From SKVR01 sp046291875 (GTDB taxonomy: Bacteria; Bacteroidota; Bacteroidia; Bacteroidales; UBA7960), in assembly GCA_046291875.1 (NCBI GenBank), contig JBKBSF010000026.1, forward strand, positions 5,367 to 69,366: DNA of 64,000 bases, written 5' to 3'. Shown here piece after piece: positions 24,958 to 35,500 of the stretch (position 1 is its first letter; each line of letters starts with the position of its first letter). The position numbers and the translations under genes were made by a program. Below the pieces are notes generated by a model. That model was not told the origin of the DNA. It did no database searches and saw only the letters and a list, made by a program, of their open reading frames with translations.

Positions 24958-27414
24958 ATGGAAGAGAATTTCTACAAGCTTCTGGAACTGGATCCGCGAT
25001 TACAGGATACAGCCAGCATTGAACAACGGATAGAGCAAAAACGCAGGGAGTGGTCAACCCAGCGCAACGATCCGCGATTGGGTCAGATTGCGCAGAAATA
25101 CCTGACGCTACTCCCCGAAATCCGCCGGAGGCTGGTAGAGGATACTGCAGCCCGCAAAAAGCAGGCACAGGATTATGATCGATGGCTGCACAATCTGAAG
25201 GATGAAATTGCCAACCGGCTCAAAGAACTGGCTCCTCTACTGGTGAAAAACGGAAAGGTAAGCCCGCAGAGCCTGGCATTGCTGTTAAAGAAAAAGGAAA
25301 ACCAGATTTTCTATTTCGACTCGGCCCATCAGCTCTGCCAGAAGCCTTTCGACAGCCAGGAGGCATTGAGAATCCTCAATGCCGGCATTGGAGAGGAAGA
25401 GGCACCACCCATAAGTGCCTCTCTTCAGAAATGGATTGACACCTCCGAACTGCCCAAAGTAAACATGGGCAAGATCAGGCGTTCTCTTGACATGGTGAAA
25501 AAAAAAGACCTGTTCGAGTTTCTGTCTGCCAGCCCCACCAGCCATACTGATCTGTTGCAGAAGAATGCGGAAGCATGCCTTGCCGATGCGGAGCGTTTGC
25601 ACCAGGAGCTTACAGGTGCCCGCAACAGCCCTGAGAATGATGCCCGGCGTGAGCTCATTGCCCAGGCCATGAGCCTTTTTCGCGACCCAAGCGGCCCTGC
25701 ACGGTATGCCAAATCGCTCGACATCGAACGCTTTGATGCCCTCAGAGACTGGATCAGCCTGGCAGGTGCCGATCAGCGAATCGATGCCACAGAGTATACC
25801 AGGATCATTGAAAGGGCAGCTCAATTGGGTTTACAGGCAGAAATTGCCTCCTATCTGATCGACGATCATTGTCGCAAACACAATCTCTTTGTGGAGAAGC
25901 CTGCCGTGAAGAGTACAGAAAAGCGTATCCAATGTCCGGTATGCGCAGCCTTCAGTGCCCCCGACGCAAAGCACTGCAATCAATGTGCTGCGCCGTTAAA
26001 GGTGAATTGTCCGCGTTGCAGCCACCCCTCATCCAGTATCGCACAGGCTTGTGCACAGTGCGGCTTTCATCTGGGCAATATGCCCAATGCGCTCTCTATG
26101 CTTGAGAAAGCACGTTTGCTCTGGACACGCAGGAAGGGCGCTGAAGCCCGAAAGCTACTCTCTGAAGCGGAAACCTACTGGCCAGGGCACCCGGAAATTA
26201 CGGCATTGAAGCAGAAGATTGAAAGCCAGATGCACCTTATCAATCAGGAGAGGCTGCTGTTTGAGCAACTCATGGCCAGCCGCGAATTCCAAACTGCCGG
26301 TCAGCAACTGACCCGCCTCCAGGAGAATCATCCGGATGACCCCTACCTCTCTCTTGCCTCGCGACAAATCCGGAATGCACTGGAGGCAGCCGAGGCCCTT
26401 TGTACGAAAGCACGGTCCACCCCCAATATCCAGCAGCGTAATGAGCTTTACCTGGAAGCACTGGCCCACTGCTCAGATTATAATGAAGCCATTCAGAACA
26501 TTGCCCACCTGCCGGTGCATCCTCCCCGCAACCTTACAGCCCAAAGGACTCACGAGAGAACATTGCTGCAATGGCAGGCCCCCGAACATGCAGTGGGGCT
26601 CAAATACCGTATCCTGAGAAAAACCTTCTCTCCTCCCCTGCACAACAATGACGGGGAGTTCCTGGATGAGACCAGCAACCTGCAGTATTCCGACAACAAC
26701 GCCATTGCAGGGGTTCCCTTTTTTTATGCTGTTTTCTCTTCCCGTGCACGTAACCTGTCATCAGTTACCGTACTGGCCGATCCGGTGATTCTGCCCATGG
26801 AGGAGGTTTCGCAACTGAAAGTCTCTCTGGTTTCGGGCGATCTTTTCCTTGAATGGCAATGGCCTGAAGGCATTTCAAGGGTGCAGATCAACTGGAGACC
26901 ACAGGTGGCCGATGGCATTGAAGGTACGGGCGAGTCTGCCGTTGCGTTCACACACCACGAATATGCCCGCGAAAAAGGATTTCGGTTGCGTTCACCACTT
27001 CCTGCTGATTATTTCTTCAGGGTACGCTGTTGCCGCATCATAGATCAACAGGAGATTTATTCTGCAGGCCAGGAGACCTGGTACCGGCATTTGGGATTGT
27101 ATTCCATAGAATACCGTCTGAAGAAAAACCGATGGTGGGGCCCAAGGTACCTTCTGGTTTTGCGATGCAGCCACCGCACCCTGATTCCACCTTTGCGGGT
27201 AATCATGAAAAGCAACGCCATCCCTCTACACAGTGGCGATGGCGTATGCATTGCACAATATCATCCACAGAAACCCTTACGGAGTATTCGCATTGCCCTT
27301 CCCCCGCAATTTGCCGGCAAGGGCCAGTTCATAAGACTTTTTGCTGATGAAGCAGAAAGCCAGGCAAGGTTTCGTATTCTTATGCCCCCAAGAAAAGATT
27401 CTGAAATGTTTTAA
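24958..27414 (+). CDS. Degenerate J-like, double zinc-ribbon, fibronectin type III protein
   Basis: 818 residues. Residues 1-75 ('ENFYKLLELDP', 'IEQRIEQKRREWS', 'AQKYLTLLPEIRRRL..QAQDYD') follow the helix pattern of a J-domain, but the HPD tripeptide is absent (NDP at the equivalent place). A helical region follows to ~320. Two CxxC...CxxC zinc ribbons lie at ~325-375 ('CPVCAAFSAPDAKHCNQC' and 'CPRCSHPSSSIAQACAQC'), then a helical repeat-like stretch (~380-510) and one or two fn3-like beta domains (~520-700). No catalytic motif is seen. It looks like a scaffold that could couple Hsp70 to zinc-ribbon GTPases encoded next to it; the following gene starts 11 bases downstream. Confidence 0.7.
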   Translation: MEENFYKLLELDPRLQDTASIEQRIEQKRREWSTQRNDPRLGQIAQKYLTLLPEIRRRLVEDTAARKKQAQDYDRWLHNLKDEIANRLKELAPLLVKNGKVSPQSLALLLKKKENQIFYFDSAHQLCQKPFDSQEALRILNAGIGEEEAPPISASLQKWIDTSELPKVNMGKIRRSLDMVKKKDLFEFLSASPTSHTDLLQKNAEACLADAERLHQELTGARNSPENDARRELIAQAMSLFRDPSGPARYAKSLDIERFDALRDWISLAGADQRIDATEYTRIIERAAQLGLQAEIASYLIDDHCRKHNLFVEKPAVKSTEKRIQCPVCAAFSAPDAKHCNQCAAPLKVNCPRCSHPSSSIAQACAQCGFHLGNMPNALSMLEKARLLWTRRKGAEARKLLSEAETYWPGHPEITALKQKIESQMHLINQERLLFEQLMASREFQTAGQQLTRLQENHPDDPYLSLASRQIRNALEAAEALCTKARSTPNIQQRNELYLEALAHCSDYNEAIQNIAHLPVHPPRNLTAQRTHERTLLQWQAPEHAVGLKYRILRKTFSPPLHNNDGEFLDETSNLQYSDNNAIAGVPFFYAVFSSRARNLSSVTVLADPVILPMEEVSQLKVSLVSGDLFLEWQWPEGISRVQINWRPQVADGIEGTGESAVAFTHHEYAREKGFRLRSPLPADYFFRVRCCRIIDQQEIYSAGQETWYRHLGLYSIEYRLKKNRWWGPRYLLVLRCSHRTLIPPLRVIMKSNAIPLHSGDGVCIAQYHPQKPLRSIRIALPPQFAGKGQFIRLFADEAESQARFRILMPPRKDSEMF

Positions 27415-27425
27415 CCCCCGCAGCA

Positions 27426-28613
27426 ATGAGCAAGGCTTTTGTGTGTCCATATTGTTTCAGCCGGCAGGACTTGTACCAGATACAGTTTCGCTGCCAGAAC
27501 GACCCTACCCGGTGCGCTCCTGCCGACGATGAGCCTTATGCACGTTTCATAGGCCTTACCAACCGTTCGCTCAAAATGAACCGGGTGTTCGATTACCAGG
27601 GGAGCAAAAGAAGAGTGCCCCGCAGAGCTCCCTGCGATCATTGCGGCGAGTACTCATCCCGAAGGGTGTGTCCTGCCTGCCACAACGAACTTCCTTACAC
27701 CATTGGCGATTTTCAAGACCTGATCATTTCTGTGATTGGAGCCAAAGAATCGGGGAAGAGCCATTACATCTCCGTTCTTATCCATATGATTGAAAACAAG
27801 GTGGGAAGAGCCTTTAACTGCAACCTGCAAAAACTCGACGATAACACCATCCGTAAGTACCGCGAAGAGTTCTATAACCCGGTATTCCGCAATCATACCG
27901 TTATCCCGGAAACACGCAGTGCCAGGGGCGATTACAACGTAAAAATGCCCATGGTATTTTCCTTGTCTTTCATGAGGAAAAACCTGCTGGGCCGAGCCCG
28001 GATCCACAAGCTGTCTACCATCAGCTTCTTCGATACAGCGGGCGAAGACCTCAACTCTGAAGACACCATGCGAAATGAAAACAAGTACATTTTCAATTCC
28101 AGTGGAATCATCCTGCTCATTGACCCCCTGCAATTGCCCAATGTTCGTAATCAGCTTAGCAGTCATGGTGTAGCATTACCATATATGAATACCGAAACCG
28201 AAGATATTATAGCCAGGGTGGCCAAACTGATCCGCAACGGATTGCAGATACCCGCCAACAAGCTCATAGAAATACCACTGGCGGTTGCCTTTTCAAAAAT
28301 AGATGCCATTGCTCCTCTTCTGGACTCGCATTCGGCACTTTTCACCCCCCCTGGGCACGAGGGTTTCTATAATGTCTCAGACGGGCGTGCCATACATGCC
28401 GAAATTGAGAATATGCTTGCACAGTGGGCAGGAGAAGACCTTCTGCTCAAAGTTGAACAAAACTTCAGACACCATGCTTTTTTTGGGCTTTCGGCATTGG
28501 GTTGCAATCCTCACGGAAGCACCCGGATCGAAAAGCTGAGGCCACACCGGGTGTCAGACCCTTTTCTGTGGTTGTTATACAGAAACAAGGTTATCAAAGG
28601 CAAAAAGAATTAA
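27426..28613 (+). CDS. Zinc-ribbon TRAFAC-like GTPase (double-GTPase group)
   Basis: 395 residues. The N-terminal ~90 residues carry CxxC pairs (Cys7/Cys10, then 'CDHC' and 'CPAC'), a zinc-ribbon region. The GTPase domain follows: G1 P-loop 'GAKESGKS' at ~105-112, G3 as 'FFDTAGEDL', and a G4-like 'AFSKIDA'. The insertion-rich layout and the second GTPase at 37494 with the same ribbon-GTPase design resemble the paired 'DO-GTPases' of predicted bacterial conflict systems, which I recall but could not search. GTP-dependent switching is likely; the effector is unknown. Co-transcribed: 11 bases after the previous gene, 32 before the next. Confidence 0.75.
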   Translation: MSKAFVCPYCFSRQDLYQIQFRCQNDPTRCAPADDEPYARFIGLTNRSLKMNRVFDYQGSKRRVPRRAPCDHCGEYSSRRVCPACHNELPYTIGDFQDLIISVIGAKESGKSHYISVLIHMIENKVGRAFNCNLQKLDDNTIRKYREEFYNPVFRNHTVIPETRSARGDYNVKMPMVFSLSFMRKNLLGRARIHKLSTISFFDTAGEDLNSEDTMRNENKYIFNSSGIILLIDPLQLPNVRNQLSSHGVALPYMNTETEDIIARVAKLIRNGLQIPANKLIEIPLAVAFSKIDAIAPLLDSHSALFTPPGHEGFYNVSDGRAIHAEIENMLAQWAGEDLLLKVEQNFRHHAFFGLSALGCNPHGSTRIEKLRPHRVSDPFLWLLYRNKVIKGKKN

Positions 28614-28645
28614 ACCAATACCAACCCAGACAAATACCCGCGATT

Positions 28646-31600
28646 ATGCCAAAGCTAAGATTTACACTGATACTTTTGATTGCTGCTTTTCAAGGGCTTA
28701 CAGCAACGGCTTCGGAGCCGGATGCTCATACCCTTTACAAACATGCCGAAACCTGGTATTGGCTTGGGATCATGGACAAGGGAGATCCGGCAGCGTTCAC
28801 GGTATCGCTGCAATACCTCGGGAAAGCCAGTGAGGCTGCTGCATGGCTCGATCCAAAGGAGCAGCATGCCTTGCACAACAAGATCGAGATGCTCCAACTG
28901 GACCTGCAGGAACAGATACCCATTGCCAGCGACAATTTCATAGGCACCTTCCCCCTGGCCAGGTTCATGGGGCATGCTCCTTTTGCCGATGTGAAAGCAT
29001 GGGGGAGCTATGAGATTTTTGAAGACCCCGCAGAAGTAGCCACTGAGCGTGCAGCAGAAAAACTTGTTACTCTTTTTGACGATCGCTTTTTTGGAGAACT
29101 ACAGATACCCCTGGTGGTAGTATCAGAAAACCAGGCTTTTCCTGAGCTGGAGAGCAAAGCAAGGGTAACACTGAAGAATGCCTCGAGAATAAAAATCTAT
29201 CAAATCCCCTACCTGATGAGGTTTCTGGATGAGGCAGAAATTGCCTCTTTACAGCAGAAAAACCCACCGGTCGAACTCCTGCAAAGGCTTTGCAATTATC
29301 TGAATGTGGAAAGAATAGCCATTTTCACCATCCGGCAAATGGATCAGGTGGACAATATCCATTATTATCAGTTTCGAACCCTCCTTTTCTCAGGCAGCAA
29401 CCCCAACCCAACCGAAAGCATTATCCTGGAACAAATCATCCGCGACAACAGGATTACTCTCTGGCATTATGCCGGGGTATTTGCCTTGCTATTCTTGCTT
29501 TCCATTGCTTTTTATACACGGCATACCTATACCCACACAGCGAGCTATCCCGCGTTATTGCAGATTGTTACCGAACCGGTAATGGCATTTTTTACAGGAT
29601 TTCTCACCTCCCTTATTGCCTTGAATTTGCTTGCCGCAACCATGCCCGACTACCAGGACTATTTCGGTTATACTTTCTGGTGGATCCCGGCCATATTCCT
29701 TTTGTTGCTGTTCGTCCCACTTTTTATCATCCGTAATTTCATCCTTCGTTTTTCCTTTTACCAGGGTTATGGAGACACTTCGCACAAGCTGGGAGCCCTC
29801 TTTACCGCTGCTGCCCTGGGCATCAGCGCCTACCTGAGCCTGGGCATGATGTTGTACCATGCATCTGAGGCCTGGAGTTATGTTTCGGCAGGTGCATTGA
29901 GTTTGAGCATCATTGCCTATATCAACGGGAAAACCCTCAGCAGCATAAAACCTTTGCCTTTTCGTTTTGCCGTGCTGAGTGTGTTATTGCTTCCCATAAC
30001 AGGCCTTGTACTGGCGGCTTCAGAGCCTTTGTATCTTACATTACCCCTGATGGCACTGGCTGTACTTTGGGTTGCAGGAAAAGCCAGGATCAGAAGGCGC
30101 CAGCAAAAACAAATCAGCCACGACAAGCCACAGGAGATTGATGCAGTGCAATTGCAATGGATCTCAGAAGACCCACCCTACAAAGTGCCAGCACAGTTTG
30201 TTGCTGTTTACAAAAATGCAGAACCCTTTTTGAAGGGGGAAACTGTAGTATTGCATCTGAGCGCTGATGGGGGGACAGGAAAAACCGCCACAGCAAACCA
30301 CCTGATATGCCAGTTGCACAAAGAGAAATTTCCGGCCAACAAGCCATTGATGGTTCTGGAAGCCCAGTGCAGCGAGAGCTACAATACACCCTATCAGCCC
30401 TTGCAGGATGCATTGTACGACATTATGAATCTGGGCGATACCTCCGAAAGCCAGGATCATATTCAGGAGATCGACAATCTGCTTGACAATGTTTTCTGGA
30501 ATTATGTGCCCTTTGCAGGGATGGTTGCCCCCGAACCCCGCGAGAGGCATACCAGCTTCGGCAGTCAAACCGAGCTCTTTTACAACTTCTTCAATACGCT
30601 TCGGAAATTATCGCAGCAAAACGCCCTGGTACTGTTTATCGACGACCTGCACTGGGCCGATGCTGCTACCCTTGAGTTGCTGAGCTTTCTGCAAAACAAA
30701 TGCAGCAACACCCCCGATTGCCACATCCTGTTTCTTTACACGGCACGCAAAAGTGAAAACATGCAGGAGTTTTCGCAAAGCTCCATTGCCCTTGCACCCC
30801 TTAGTTTTAAGGAAAGGATGGAGTTGCTTTGCCAACAACTGGGCTTTGAAGAACATTCTGCACAAACTATCCTGCAATACATTCACGATCAAAAGCAACG
30901 TGCCGGAGATCTTTTCTGGCTCTACAAGATCATTGAATTGCTTGCCCGGCAAGAACTTATCAAAAGCAGCTCAAAAGGCTTCGTTCTGGATAAGGAGATT
31001 CTCAATTCAGGCAGATTGCCGGTTCCTGAAGAATACCGTCTGGCAGTGAGAGAAGAGCTTACCAAACTTAAGGAAAGGGAAAAATTCATTGCCATGGCAG
31101 CTTGTCTGGGCATGGAGTTCGAAGTGAGCGTATTATCTGAAGCCCTGGGTATCGATAAGTTAATGTGCCTTGAAACCCTTCGACAGCTTGAGAAGGATAC
31201 AAGCTTTATCTGCGATATTGTTGAAAAGGATGATGTTTATGGCTTCACCTCTTCCTTTACCCTTGAAACCATAAGGCAGGAGCTCAGTTTGTCGCAGGAA
31301 GGCCCCAAAGGAAAGGTGATGCAGATTGTAAGAGAATACCATGCGCGTATTGCCAGGGTACTGGAGAAAGATCCGACCGGTGGCAATGTAATGCGCATTG
31401 CTCATCACTACTATGCCGCCGGAAAGATCTATTCACACGATGCCTTGCGCTTTCTGCTTCCTGCTGCCGACCATTGCGCAGAGATCTACCGTTTCGGTGA
31501 AGCCCGTGAGTTTCTCAGAAAAGCTTCGGAGGCCGCCAGCTTTTGCAGCACCTCTCCCAACTGGAAGCTGGATGCCCTGCTGATAGAGTGTAAAATATCG

Positions 31601-32503
31601 TGGCTCGAAGGCACTCAGGCACAACCCCTTGCTGAACGCTGTGCGGCCTGGCTCGAAAAACATCCCAATACTACACCCAAAGTAAGGATTGTGTTTGCAC
31701 GCACCCATTATTATGCGCGACAATTTAAGCAGGCAGTGCAGATCTGCAAGGATATCCTTGCTTTATCGCCTGAGCCTCGTGAGCTGGCCAAAACGCATCA
31801 TCTTCTGGGAATCAGCCTGGAGAAAGAACAATTTGATGAACGTATTAACCACTTGAAAAAAGCCGAAGAAATTGCCGTTGGCCTGGATGCCGGTGATCCG
31901 TCCATTGCACGAATGCTGGGCGCCATTTACAACTCTTTGGGAGAGATTTTTTCGGCCAAAGCAGAAGATGAAAAACAATACCGTAAAAAGGCTTACGATT
32001 GCTACCAGCAAAGCATCCGCATAAAAGAGAAAAGCCTGGTAAATGACACCCCCGGATTGGCCCGATCTTACGGAGGGCTGGGGCGTCTGGAATTATTTGT
32101 GAAACCTGTGAATGCCCAGGCTGCACTGGAATGGTTTGAAAAAGACCTGGTGTTATCGGAAAAGATTGGCGATCTTAAAGGGCAAACCCAGATGCACTCG
32201 CTGATGGGTTCGTGCTACCTTAAGCTTAATGAGCCGACCCTTGCCCTGGAGCAGTTCAGAACATCTTTGTCTCTTACCAGCGATCTTTCTGATCAGGCCT
32301 TTGCCCTGAAGGGATTACTGGAGATCTACGATTTACAGCCACAGGCCGACTGGGGACCACAGGTTCTCAATGACCTTTGCTCAATACTGCAAAATCCGGA
32401 ATTCAAGCCCGACCGCTATCTGATCAACAATTTACAAACCTGGCTGGAGGAATGTAAAAACCCGCAACTCTTTGCACCCTTGCAGCCCCTGATCAAAACC
32501 TGA
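28646..32503 (+). CDS. Membrane-anchored STAND-type ATPase with extracytoplasmic domain and TPR tail
   Basis: 1285 residues. Signal-type N-terminus ('LRFTLILLIAAFQGLTATA'), extracytoplasmic domain (~25-270), about seven membrane helices (~273-478), then a cytoplasmic AAA_16-like NTPase with Walker A 'GGTGKT' (~540) and Walker B 'ALVLFIDDLHWAD' (~665), and a C-terminal helical/TPR array (~900-1285). STAND ATPases are signal-transduction switches that oligomerise on ligand binding; a seven-helix membrane segment in the N-terminal half is unusual. The frame opens at 28502 within the preceding GTPase gene, but the ATG at 28646 gives the signal sequence and is chosen. The next gene starts 4 bases after the stop. 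Confidence 0.8.
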   Translation: MPKLRFTLILLIAAFQGLTATASEPDAHTLYKHAETWYWLGIMDKGDPAAFTVSLQYLGKASEAAAWLDPKEQHALHNKIEMLQLDLQEQIPIASDNFIGTFPLARFMGHAPFADVKAWGSYEIFEDPAEVATERAAEKLVTLFDDRFFGELQIPLVVVSENQAFPELESKARVTLKNASRIKIYQIPYLMRFLDEAEIASLQQKNPPVELLQRLCNYLNVERIAIFTIRQMDQVDNIHYYQFRTLLFSGSNPNPTESIILEQIIRDNRITLWHYAGVFALLFLLSIAFYTRHTYTHTASYPALLQIVTEPVMAFFTGFLTSLIALNLLAATMPDYQDYFGYTFWWIPAIFLLLLFVPLFIIRNFILRFSFYQGYGDTSHKLGALFTAAALGISAYLSLGMMLYHASEAWSYVSAGALSLSIIAYINGKTLSSIKPLPFRFAVLSVLLLPITGLVLAASEPLYLTLPLMALAVLWVAGKARIRRRQQKQISHDKPQEIDAVQLQWISEDPPYKVPAQFVAVYKNAEPFLKGETVVLHLSADGGTGKTATANHLICQLHKEKFPANKPLMVLEAQCSESYNTPYQPLQDALYDIMNLGDTSESQDHIQEIDNLLDNVFWNYVPFAGMVAPEPRERHTSFGSQTELFYNFFNTLRKLSQQNALVLFIDDLHWADAATLELLSFLQNKCSNTPDCHILFLYTARKSENMQEFSQSSIALAPLSFKERMELLCQQLGFEEHSAQTILQYIHDQKQRAGDLFWLYKIIELLARQELIKSSSKGFVLDKEILNSGRLPVPEEYRLAVREELTKLKEREKFIAMAACLGMEFEVSVLSEALGIDKLMCLETLRQLEKDTSFICDIVEKDDVYGFTSSFTLETIRQELSLSQEGPKGKVMQIVREYHARIARVLEKDPTGGNVMRIAHHYYAAGKIYSHDALRFLLPAADHCAEIYRFGEAREFLRKASEAASFCSTSPNWKLDALLIECKISWLEGTQAQPLAERCAAWLEKHPNTTPKVRIVFARTHYYARQFKQAVQICKDILALSPEPRELAKTHHLLGISLEKEQFDERINHLKKAEEIAVGLDAGDPSIARMLGAIYNSLGEIFSAKAEDEKQYRKKAYDCYQQSIRIKEKSLVNDTPGLARSYGGLGRLELFVKPVNAQAALEWFEKDLVLSEKIGDLKGQTQMHSLMGSCYLKLNEPTLALEQFRTSLSLTSDLSDQAFALKGLLEIYDLQPQADWGPQVLNDLCSILQNPEFKPDRYLINNLQTWLEECKNPQLFAPLQPLIKT

Positions 32504-32507
32504 CACC

Positions 32508-35500
32508 ATGGAAGATGTGAAAAACTGGCTTGCAGAAGCCCAGATGGATGAATATTTCCCGCTTTTTGAGCAGAACCAGATCACCTTTGCCGATCTGAAA
32601 GAAATCAATAATGAGGATCTCAAGGACATCGGAATTGTCTCGCTGCCGCACCGCAAAAAAATCATGGCTGCCATTGCCCGGCTATCGGAAGAAAAAACAG
32701 GCCTTCAACCCCTGCACAACTTTCAGCATCTGCCCTATCCGGCTGCCATCCGGTTTATGCGACTTAATGAGGCTATACTTTCGGAAGCATCGGGTTGGGA
32801 TATGGTTTCTTTTTACAAAGATTCGGTAGAAGCTCTTATCAAGACCTTTTGTGTTTACGGCATTGGGCAATACCTCGCATCGGGTGAAAGATGCCCTGAA
32901 ACCGACACTGCATTGCTGAAAATGCTGGCCAGACCTTCAACAGGGGTTTGGGTGAATATCCTGAAAAAACTACTGGTGGTCGACAGGGATTTGCCCGAAC
33001 CGATGTCCAGGCTGTATACGATGTTTTTTGAAAACAAAAAGGGGAAGGATTGCCAGGGGGCGTTTATGGGTTACCTGCAGGATTTTGTTCAGTTTCGCAA
33101 TGAGATGCATCACGCCGCCCGAATGCCCGACAATGAGTATATCACTCAGTTGAAAATACAATTGCCGGTATTGCAATCCATGCTGGACGGAAGCATATTC
33201 CTGGCCCGTTTCCCCATAGTAAGGGGGCTTGAAGAGGGGCTTGCCCTTACCCTTTCGGGCATAAAACCTGAACCCGTAGAATGGGATTTCCCTGCCCACC
33301 TGCAGCAAAAACTCTTTTTCACCAACAGCAAAGGAGAGCACATTGAGGTAGAGCCATTTTTTATTTACCTGAAACTGGAGCAAGGCAAAGATGAAACGCT
33401 GTTTCTGTATGACAGCCAGAAGAGTTACGGTGTAAAACGTGAATCAAAGCTACTCTACATGATCGATTACGATCGGGGCCAACGCATTGCCCGCTATGAG
33501 CCCGCGCAGATACTGGAGAGTAAATTTGGCGAACAATTGCTGCAGGAGGTGTTCAATGCTTTCAAGGCAACCATTTTGAGTATGGGTGCCCATGTGAAAA
33601 ACTTTTCGGCCATCCTCGACCGGCATAGTATGATCACTGGCAGGGCCTACATCAGAAAACACATGGAAGCATTTATGGAGGGCCACCCCTGTGGCTATTT
33701 CCTGCTTACCGGTGAACCCGGCATTGGCAAAACCGCCATCATGGCCAATCTTATCAATCCGGCCGAAAAGCAGGCGCATTACTTCTTCAAGGCAGGGTCT
33801 AACTACGATAACCCCGATGATTGCATCAATGCAGTGTTTCATTTCCTGGCGCACAAGTACAACATTGAAGCAAGCCAGCAGCAGGTATCGCCTGCTGAAC
33901 GTCGGTTACAACTGGAAGATCTGCTGACCCAGATCTCATCCCTGTTGCTCCCGGGCCAACGCGAAACCATAGTGCTGGATGCACTTGATGAGGCCTCAAA
34001 AGCACAGGATGGAAAAACCATCGGGGAGATACTGCCGCCCATGCTTCCCAAGGGTATCTACCTGCTGGTATCCGCCAGGCCAAACACTGCCGCCGCTGAT
34101 CATCTCAAATCACTGGAAAATTGCCAGGAGTACGTGCTGGATCCGGATTCTGATGACAACCGCCGCGATGCCATGGAGTTTGCCCGCAACCTGCTGGGCA
34201 ACGATGCTACCGATGATCAGGTAAGCTTTATTGCTCAGAAAGCCCATTGGAACTTCCTGCTCATTAAACTGGTATGCGAAGCCATTGTAAGAGAAGGCAC
34301 TCCTCTTGACCAGGTGGATGATTACTTCAAGGCGGGCAAAGATCTTCATGACTGGTACCAGGGGTCTTACCTGCGCATAGAGCAAAAATTTGCCGATGAA
34401 CCCGACAAACTGGAGAAGATTAGTTCTATACTGGGTGCCGTGGCGGCAGCCGGCAACCCGGTAAGCAAAAACCAGCTTTGCGAGCTGCTTGCCATGCCAC
34501 AGGCCTGGTTCGACTGGGCGCTAAGGTTTACAGGACAGTTTTTTGATATCATCCAGATCAGCGAAAAGGGAATAAACCAACCCGGCATGAGCATTGAAAC
34601 ATTCTACCGGTTTTTCCACACAAGCTTCAACCATTTTGTAAGCCAGAGACTTTTTTCGGACCTGAAACACTTCCATGCACTTTGGGCTGCATATTACTCC
34701 GACTGGGAGGAAAAAAGCGGGTTTGAACGTGATTATGCACTGCAATCTCTGCCAAGGCATTTGCACCTTTCAGGCCAGACCTCAGCATTACTGGCGCTCA
34801 TCAGCCATCCGTCCTATCTCATAGAGCTGGCTGCACATTCCCGCCATTACGATCTGGCACCTTACTGGAAAGCTTTCAGCAAAGAAGAGCTCGACAACCA
34901 TTTCAATGAGAGTTTCCGGGAAGCTCCCCTGGACAATGAGTTTCGTGCGGCTGCCTTACTGGCTGCCGGCGACCTTCATCAGCATCTGGGCCACTACCCC
35001 ATTGCAATCCGATGTTTTGAGCAATCCATGGAAACTGCAAAAGAGGCAGCTCTGCCTGCAGCCCAGGCTGATGCAACTTTTTCACTGGCCTGGTGTCTGC
35101 GCCACACCGATCATTTCCAGCAAAGCATCGAGTGGCTCAGCGAGGCCATTGTGCTTTACACCCGGTTGCAAAACCCGGCAGGTATAGCCCGCTGCTGGTC
35201 CATTACGGGTATTAACCAGTGGCAATTGCACCAGGATATGGATGCATTGGAGAGTTTAACCAAAGCCATTGACCTGCTCACCCAGACCCAGAATATTCGC
35301 TCCCTGGCCGAAGCGCACAATCATATGGGCATCATATACCGTGGGCTGGGGCAATATAAACAGGCCCTTACCCATCTCCACCAAACCCGTCAGCTGCTCG
35401 AAAAAAACAATGACCTGAAAGGTTTGGGGAAAGTTTACAACAGCCTCGGCACCGCCACCTGGTGGAGTGGATTGCCAGAACAATCGCTGCACTTTTACAA

